From: Romanomermis culicivorax
Lineage: Eukaryota; Nematoda; Enoplea; Mermithida; Mermithidae
Reading direction: 5' to 3'
NCBI GenBank assembly: GCA_963922205.1
Contig: CAWUHX010000175.1
Span: 682,001 to 746,000 of the forward strand
Length of the DNA stretch: 64,000 bases
The translations under genes were made by a program, and so were the position numbers. This document shows, piece by piece, positions 57,956-64,000 of the stretch (positions are counted from its first letter, which is position 1; the number at the start of each line of letters is the position of its first letter). The notes under the pieces are model-generated. The model made no database searches, was not told where the DNA came from, and saw only the letters and a list, made by a program, of their open reading frames with translations.

Positions 57956-58836
57956 TTTAGAAAATAATAAGACGTATTAATTTTAATTTTTTCTTTGGAT
58001 TTTTTGAGAAAGGTCAACACGTCAACTTTCTCAACTTTTTGAAGCGTTTGTTCTTTTTTTAATGTAAATTCAATTCAAAAGCTTCATGGAAGTATTTTTG
58101 GAAAAGTTCTACGCTTCTGACTCATTGATTTTTGGTCAAATTTATGAAAGGTTACGAACAAATAAATGGTTTAAAATTTTTCGAATGATAAATTTCTAGA
58201 AATTACGAATTATGAACATAAAATTTAAATCTAATTTTTGAAGTATATGATCAGAATGATTATCAGAATGCTTTAAAAAGCTAAAAAACACTTAAATAAA
58301 GCGTCTGTGAGCCTTTTCAAGCGAAAAAACGAGGATTTTAAGATTTTTAAGGATTTAAGTAAAATTTGATCCCTCTCCACATTTGTGGGAAAAGGTTCGT
58401 GGAAAAAAAACAGTGGACCAAAGTGGATAAGTGCCATTATTTCAATTATCATTATTATGTATTTCCTAACTTAGGCGCAGCTTTAAGCATGTATGCGTTC
58501 ATTTATCACTCAATCTATAATAGTTTTCATCATGCTAAACGTATTATATCATGTTTTAACTGCTAATCTTCAATATTTAATCATGATATTTAATGAAAAT
58601 TCGCATTTTTTCCTTGACGCAGTTTTTGAGAAAGATCAATACTTCAAGTCTCTAAGCTTTTTGTAGTGATTATTTCCTTCCTAGCGTTAAATCAATTTAA
58701 AAGCTTTATGGAAGTAGTTTTTGGAAATTTCTTTTCAGCCATATCTTTTCAGCCAAGTTCATGAGAGTTTGCGCTAAAGTGCATGCATAATTGCATAAAA
58801 TTTTCTATGATCAAATGATTTATATTTTTTGGTATT
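57956..58836. repeat. Two truncated copies of dispersed repeat R1 / CCACA-type element
   Basis: 58010-58414 matches the right two thirds of the element at 42062, ending GGAAAAAAAACAGTG. 58600-58790 repeats the block AAAGCTTTATGGAAGTAG again. Related inverted block at 24640-24800. Non-coding. Confidence 0.55.
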
Positions 58837-59439
58837 GTAACCTGTACCCAAACCTGTACCCAAAATCATTTACCCCCCCCCCCCCAACTCCCCCCCCCCC
58901 CCACTTTGGAAAAAATTTAAAAAAATTGCAAAAAAGTGTATGTTTTTTGGCCTTTTTTGGGAAAAATTTTGACTTTTTTCTACACCCCCCCCCCCCCCAA
59001 AATTCCGGATTTAAGGTAAAGTGGGGTAACTTTGGTCAATTTCACTTGAAACATCGCCGAATTTTTTCTCTGTAAGATATGCAGATAACTTGGCACACTA
59101 ATGTCTAAGTGATCAGCGCATGCTACTGTGAAAGGAAATTGAAATCCAAATAAAATTGAGAAATTTGTGGGTCAACAAAGTTGAAATTTTTTAATGAAAA
59201 TTTTCAAATTGAAAAAATTTGGGTTTCACTCATCCACTGCGCTCAAAACTTTCACTAACAATTAAGTGTCTTTGGAGAGTTTCTCTTTTCTGTTTTGTAT
59301 AAAAAAATAACTACCCATTTTCGAGCAAAAAAATCGGTCTAAAAGCGGGAAACCTTGGCCAGTTGGCGGGAAACTTTGGTCAGGGTGGGTAACTTTGGTC
59401 ACATTATATTTTGGCGGGTAACTTTGATCAAATTAAAAT

Positions 59440-60072
59440 TTTTTGTGCCACACATTTTTCTACTTATATAAACTTGATTATATTATCCTGTATATAATTT
59501 TCATGGCTTACTCCATCATCCGAAAAACTACTCTACCAGTCGAAAATTATTTTTCCTTCTGTACAAATCCTACTAGAGCCAGAAACTCATTTAAACTCAG
59601 CATTGGCAATTCTCATCTTGACGTTGTCAAATATAGCTTTGCTAAACGAATCGTTCACACATGGAACACATTATCCTACCATATTGTTAAAGTGACTTCA
59701 TTAGAATCTTTTTCTCGAAAACTTAAAGATATCGATTTTTCTAAATTTATACGAGGACATTAATATAATATAATATGATTTTCTTTTTTTTCATTTCTGT
59801 GTTGATTTCTCTTTTTCGTTCGTCGGGGCGCGTGTAAGTGTACTTCTGCACCTGCATGTCTCTGTATGCAAATTAATTCATATTGTCGTTCACTCACTCA
59901 CTGTATTGTTTGATCTTTCAATATGCTAACAGTTTCACATTGTTCTTTATTTTGTACTGCATTAATAACTAATAATCTCGATGTTCGTTGTATTTTTTTT
60001 CAGACTAACGTGTGTTTTTGTTCTTTTTCTCTTCGTTCGAAAAATAAATTTTTTCTTCTTCTTTTCTTCTAG
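59440..60072 (+). pseudogene. LINE 3' fragment with reverse-transcriptase C-terminus
   Basis: The 106-codon ORF 59443-59763 has CTNPTRARNSFKL and FAKRIVHTWNTLSYHIV...SLESFSRKLKDI, the usual end of CR1/Jockey-type ORF2 proteins. A 3' UTR follows and a TTCTTCTTC-rich tail ends near 60072. 5'-truncated insertion within the pogo element. Confidence 0.65.
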
Positions 60073-60084
60073 GTACGTCACAAT

Positions 60085-61042
60085 ATGGTCAGGCATTACA
60101 AGAGAAAGCCTGATGCGCACAAATACCTGACTAATTACTCAACAGAAGGTCTCGAAAAGGCCATTGAGGCTGTTCGAAACGGGTCGAAAATTCGAACAGC
60201 AGCTCGTGTTTATATTATTCCACATGGAACATTACAAAACAAAGTAATGGAATTAGGAATGATTGGTCATAAATGTACCTCACAGCAGCTGAAGAATTGC
60301 TTCGTCAAACTGATCAAATCTGTTGCTGTTGTGAGCGTGCCATTCACAAAAGATTGCCTTATCACAATAATTGACAGTTATCTACACCAAAACAAGCTGG
60401 AACTGTTCAAGGAAAAGAAGACCGTAGGCGTGAGTGGTTTCGTTCATTCTCGAAACGTCATGGAAATGCATTATCTGAAAGAATTCCACAAAATTTGCCA
60501 GCTGTCTGGGCAAAAGCGTTGACACAACTTGTCGCCAGTAAATGGTTCGACTTATTCGAATCCATCGTAAAAAAAATTGGCGTTGGATTTGAAACCCGAA
60601 TGTATATGGAATGTTGATGAGACCGGATTGAGCACAGATGTTGGCTGCAGCTAAGTTTTGTGCATACCTGTAAGACCTCCGACCAGTTGGGGGGGGGGTA
60701 AATCCAAAATTTGGGGGGGGGGGTAGGAAAAAGTCGAAATTTTTCCCAAAAAACATACACTTTTTGGCAAATTTTTTTAATTTTTTCCCAACTGGGGAGG
60801 GGGTTGGGGGGGGAAATGATTTTGGGTACTGGGTTGGCCAAGTTGGGGGGTCCCCCCCCCCCCCCAACGCCCCCCCCCCCAAGTACAGGTATGGTTTTGT
60901 GTGCCAAAGGCATGCAAGACCCTCATCGAATTGTACCTGATGAAGGAAAACTAATATTTACCATCGTTCGCTGTGGTAATGCTGCCGGCGATAGTGTACC
61001 ACTTCTAGTAGTCTATGATGGCAAGAATTTGTGGGACGATTA
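60085..61042 (+). pseudogene. pogo-like transposase, N-terminal HTH and first DDE block, interrupted
   Basis: 60085-60522 gives a psq/CENP-B-type helix-turn-helix (LEKAIEAVRNGSKIRTAARVY). A frameshifted stretch has KRHGNALSERIPQNLPAVW, then WNVDETGLSTDVG with the first catalytic Asp. A MITE (60663-60893) follows, then AKGMQDPHRIVPDEGK and TIVRCGNAAGDSVPLLVVYDG, the standard block after the first Asp. The second and third acidic residues are missing. Confidence 0.8.
60663..60893 (-). mobile_element. MITE family 2 copy inside the pogo transposase
   Basis: 231 bp, CATACCTGTAAGACC...GTACAGGTATG in inverted orientation, flanked by exact GTTTTGTG (60655-60662 and 60894-60901). Long G-runs on the plus strand. 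Confidence 0.9.
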
Positions 61043-61136
61043 GTGCTTAGGTAGATTGGATTCGTTTTCGCTATGCTGTTAGAGAGAATGGATGGATGGA
61101 AAGTAATTCACTGATTTTTTTTGTTATATTTCTTTC

Positions 61137-61237
61137 ATACATGTAACGGAGCCCCGAGGTCTGGGAGGGTTGGGCTACTTTTTTGGGGTTGAGGGTCAGT
61201 AATTCCCCAAATTTTGGGGAAGAGGGGTCTCTCAAGG
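61137..61237 (-). mobile_element. MITE family 1 end fragment
   Basis: CATACATGTAACGGAGCCCCGAG through AATTCCCCAAATTTTGGGG, about 100 bp of the family, then abrupt return to pogo sequence. Lies where the transposase centre is deleted. Confidence 0.7.
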
Positions 61238-61253
61238 GTGCCCAACTCTTGCT

Positions 61254-61445
61254 CAACTGAAAGAATTGAAAGAAGCGAAAAAAGCTAAAAGCACTAATGT
61301 GTGTCGCATTTGCTATATTCAATGGACAATTTACAAGAAGAAGTACAAAAAAGACTGGGCATGCTGTGATAGATGTGATGGGTGGATATGTGGTAACTGT
61401 TTGGCCGATGATTTTGATCCCACTGATGATTTTGTTCACTCATAA
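61254..61445 (+). pseudogene. pogo-like transposase C-terminus with PHD-like zinc motif
   Basis: A Lys-rich segment leads to VCRICYIQW, WACCDRCDGWICGNC and a final acidic DDFDPTDDF before the stop. The C-x2-C, C-x2-C and C-x2-C pairs resemble the PHD-like tail found on some pogo/jerky transposases. Confidence 0.6.
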
Positions 61446-61541
61446 CAATTAATCTTCCTTTAAATTTGGTTAATCTCATGTATTTTGGCCTTAAAAATAT
61501 TTGGCCTTTTATCATTGTTTTAGTGTACCTAATGTTTTTGT

Positions 61542-61588
61542 GTGTCGACCAATGTTACCCAACATTGGTGGGTAACATTGGTCGACAC
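61542..61588. repeat. 19-bp perfect inverted repeat inside the pogo element
   Basis: Arms GTGTCGACCAATGTTACCC and its complement, 9-nt spacer. The arms contain the subterminal word GGTAACATTGGTC, so this may be a transposase-binding pair or a terminator-like hairpin. Confidence 0.7.
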
Positions 61589-62208
61589 GTTAATTTTTTT
61601 CGTTAATAAATTTTGAACGATTGATATTTTTATTTCCATTATTGATATTTTCATTTACTTCTTAACTTGCTGTAACTGAATAACACAATATTTTTCACGT
61701 CAGGCACTTTTTTAGGTCAATTGACCAAAGTTACCCACCATAGGGACAGCTGGGAGTAGATTGACGAAAACTTTTTTGCTGTTGATGATATTCATCATTT
61801 TCAGCTGAAATTTTGTGACAACAAAGGCCGATAGTTACGTTAACTCATATCCAAAATTTATTTTATTACGTTCTATCTGTGGTGAGATATAACGATTTTA
61901 CTTGTCGAAAAAGTAACTTGAACAGAAATTATAATGGCGACCAAAGTTGACCACCATGGTGGGTAACATTGGTCAAAAAGTGAGCTCTTTGCAACCATCA
62001 ATGGTAGGTTAAATCTGCATGCTACTTATGAGATGATGTGTTTAATCGATTCGTCTGACATTTTTGACATATGAGTTCCATGAAACATTTTTACGAATTC
62101 CCCATGTATAACAAGTTATATATGTTGGAGAAGTCGAATTGACTGGATTTTGACCAAAGTTACCCCACTTTACCTTACCCCCCCCCGGTCGGAGGTCTTA
62201 CAGGTATG

Positions 62209-62330
62209 CTTAGGTTTAGGCTTAGGGTACAGCAGCTGCGCCCGAAGGGCGCAGCGCTGTTGAGGCTTTTCCAAATGAAGTTGTTTAGTTAAAATAGTAC
62301 CAAGGGTCTTGAAGGAATTCTCTTTCCCAT
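62209..62330. repeat. Dispersed repeat with telomere-like TTAGG start (copy 2)
   Basis: CTTAGGTTTAGGCTTAGGGTACAGC region followed by GCGCAGCGCTGTTGAGG and AAATGAAGTTGTTTAG, as at 10474-10600. It abuts the end of the MITE family 2 copy. Confidence 0.6.
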
Positions 62331-62437
62331 AACTTCGCTTTGACGCTTTTCCCATGCATAATTTCGCTTGTTCTTTCTTCCGTTCATCATGAAAACCCCC
62401 AAAAACCGGCGTCAGAGACATTTCGGCGTGACCACCG

Positions 62438-63493
62438 CAGGGTTGGCAAGACCTGGGTTTTTGGGTTTTTCTGGGTTTTTCTGGGTGCATTTTTTTGACA
62501 AAATTTGGGTTTTTGGGTTTTTCTTAATTCTTTTAGAATGAGGATTTCATCGTTAATTTGAGGATTTCATCGTTAATTTCCCTGTGGCAAATCCAGAACG
62601 AGATTGAGGATTTCATCGTTGATTTCCCTGTGGCAAATCCAGAACTAGCTGACCAAAAAAGTGCTGTGTATCAAGAATTGACGCAATACATGATAGAGGC
62701 AAAATTACAAAAACAAAATAACTCATTTCGCTACCAGACCAGATGCTCGTCAAAAAGAAAAAGTCTGTCCTTGAGTATTGGCTCACAGATGGAGCTGACT
62801 GGCCGCTGGTGCAACGAATCGCTCTGAAGGTACACATAGATAACATGTTATTTGTTTCAATGTATTACATGTATAAAAAGTTAATTGAGGTTTTTTCGCT
62901 CGTTGTCTCTACCACATCTTCGGAAAGAAACTTCTCTACCTTTGGCTTCATACATTCCAAGCTGCGAAATCAAATGTTGACGGAAACAGTGCGCAAACTG
63001 GTATTCGTTAGGACAAACTTTGGGCTGCTAGAAAGTTCCCGTGACTGTGAATCTGATGAAGTGAGCGAAGCCGAAGCGTGAAATTTGATTTCCGTAATTT
63101 TCAATTTTTTAAAATGACATTTCAATTTTTAGTGTTTAGATCATGCAATAAAAAATTCAATAAACAGCCAATCGTTTTAATGAGCCAAATCGATAAAATC
63201 GTTGTGCAATGTGCAGTCGCGTGACTCGTGTAAATATGTTACAACCAAATGTATAGTCAGTCTTGAACACTGTTCAGCAATTTAATACACTTTATACGTT
63301 AAAAATAACATTCTCATATATATTTTAAGTAAAATGATCATTCATTAGTACAAAACTGGAACAAAAACCCTAGAAAAACCCACCAAAAACCCAGAAAAAC
63401 CCACCAAAAACCCAGAAAAACCCAGAAAAACCCACCCAAAAACCCAAAAACCCAAAAATGAAGATTTCAAAAACTGGGTTTTTGCCAACCCTG
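62438..63493 (+). mobile_element. hAT transposon, internally deleted, exact 8-bp target duplication
   Basis: Ends CAGGGTTGGCAA and TTGCCAACCCTG, a canonical hAT terminus, flanked by exact GACCACCG at 62430-62437 and 63494-63501. Both subterminal regions consist of GGGTTTTTCTGGGTTTTT-like repeats. It keeps only the 3' end of a transposase gene. Confidence 0.92.
62558..63081 (+). pseudogene. hAT transposase C-terminal (hATC dimerisation) remnant
   Basis: 62743-63081 encodes VVSTTSSERNFSTFGFIHSK, LRNQMLTETVRKLVFVRTNF, the hATC dimerisation block, and an acidic tail. The 62558-62827 stretch has two near copies of a GAGGATTTCATCGTTAATTT word. The DDE catalytic domain and BED finger are missing. 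Confidence 0.8.
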
Positions 63494-63534
63494 GACCACC
63501 GTCATCCGTAAAAACTACAATATTATAATGCATT

Positions 63535-63715
63535 GACTCGGCGCGAACCGCCGAAAAATTTTGGCATTTTCAGCCCCCAAAACGTCTAAAAATCAAGGAA
63601 ATTTTATGTTTGACCAGCCAAAAATTTTGTGCCAATTGGCACAAACGCTAAAATTTTTGCCATTCCAATTTTTTTGGTGCCAAAAACCATTGGCACAAAA
63701 AACACGAGGGAAACC
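63535..63715. repeat. Palindromic-word repeat, GTGCCA type (inverted)
   Basis: CGGCGCGAACCGCCG, then TTTGTGCCAATTGGCACAAA and GGTGCCAAAAACCATTGGCAC. Same block order, inverted, as 12840-12940. Confidence 0.6.
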
Positions 63716-63735
63716 AAAATCAACCAGAAATTGAA

Positions 63736-63976
63736 CTAAGCATTAGGGACGAAGTGTTAGCCCTCTTTTGATTGGCCGAAATTACCGCCCTCTTGTTGAT
63801 TGGTCACAACTTCATGGGCGCAACTGCTGTACCCTAAGCCTAAGCCTAAGCCTAAGCCTAAGCCTAAGGAAAATTTTAAAGGAAAAATTAATGAAAAATA
63901 CATATTGGGCGAAAAACCATCTGGGGACGGTAATTTCGGCCAATCAGAAGAGGGCTAACACTTCGTCCCTAATGCC
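63736..63976. mobile_element. Inverted-repeat element carrying TTAGGC telomere-type hexamers
   Basis: Arms of about 48 bp (GCATTAGGGACGAAGTGTTAG... and its complement at 63929-63976) enclose 140 bp. Inside, 63831-63868 reads CCTAAG about six times, i.e. TTAGGC repeats on the minus strand, preceded by GCAACTGCTGTACC, which recalls the TTAGG-capped repeats at 10474 and 62209. Confidence 0.7.
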
Positions 63977-64000
63977 TAGTAGAAATTGACGTGATCCTGA

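Larger units (their letters stand above)
59014..62175 (+). mobile_element. pogo/Tigger-like transposon, defective
   Basis: Perfect 26-bp inverted ends begin AGGTAAAGTGGGGTAACTTTGG (59014-59039 and 62150-62175) with TA on both sides (59012-59013, 62176-62177). Subterminal copies of GGTAACTTTGGTCA occur near 59384, 59414, 61718, 61938. It holds a broken transposase gene, a LINE fragment, a MITE family 2 copy and a MITE family 1 fragment. Confidence 0.9.
58837..62208 (+). mobile_element. MITE family 2 copy split by a pogo-like transposon
   Basis: Left part 58837-59013 has CCTGTACCCAAAATCATT, long C-runs and ATTCCGGATTTA; right part 62178-62208 resumes with C-run, GGTCGGAGGTCTTACAGGTATG. These are adjacent in intact copies (50021-50260), so the 3.2 kb between is an insertion. 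The 5' tip is altered. Confidence 0.85.

Overview
The window is repeat-dense, AT-rich nuclear DNA from an invertebrate animal. Two intact spliced host genes sit on the minus strand: tripeptidyl peptidase II (TPP2, 27 exons, 54299 down to 31347, about 1380 codons with every exon phase agreeing) and mitochondrial ribosomal protein S28 (MRPS28, 3 exons, 31057 down to 21937, 223 codons). A run of TTAGGC hexamers near 63.84 kb (the nematode telomere unit), many 54-66 bp introns and a TPP2 of nematode-like length make a nematode plausible. Nothing here fixes the species.

Layout. (1) 1-9.5 kb: 5' part of a decayed minus-strand Ty3/Gypsy-like retroelement. Its order is gag, nucleocapsid, an unknown ORF, an envelope-like glycoprotein, a first aspartic protease, a second aspartic protease, then reverse transcriptase. 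Envelope between gag and pol, plus two proteases, is unusual. Its upstream region carries an array of about 10 hairpin units of roughly 66 bp. (2) 9.9-13.6 kb: miniature elements, a tRNA-like SINE head and palindromic-word repeats. (3) 13715-18556: a Ty3/Gypsy element with 1 kb LTRs and a 4-bp target duplication, lacking gag and protease so that the LTR abuts RT. (4) 18.6-21.9 kb: intergenic, with a TA-flanked MITE and a tyrosine-recombinase fragment. (5) 21.9-31.1 kb: MRPS28; its 7.7 kb intron 2 holds several MITEs and a MULE transposon that is itself hit by a Harbinger-like MITE. (6) 31.3-54.3 kb: TPP2, whose long introns are largely transposon sequence while the rest are near minimal size. 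(7) 54.5-64 kb: intergenic nests, notably a pogo-like transposon inserted in a C-rich MITE and itself hit by another copy of the same MITE family, then a deleted hAT element.

Several miniature families have exact 8-bp target duplications (hAT-like). One set of families shares terminal architecture but uses different palindromic words (CCACA, GTGCCA, CAAGCC, GTACA), replaced together at all positions within an element. That pattern, the unusual retroelement and the nested insertions are the most interesting content. Exon boundaries and target duplications were read by eye; family assignments rest on recalled motif patterns, not searches.
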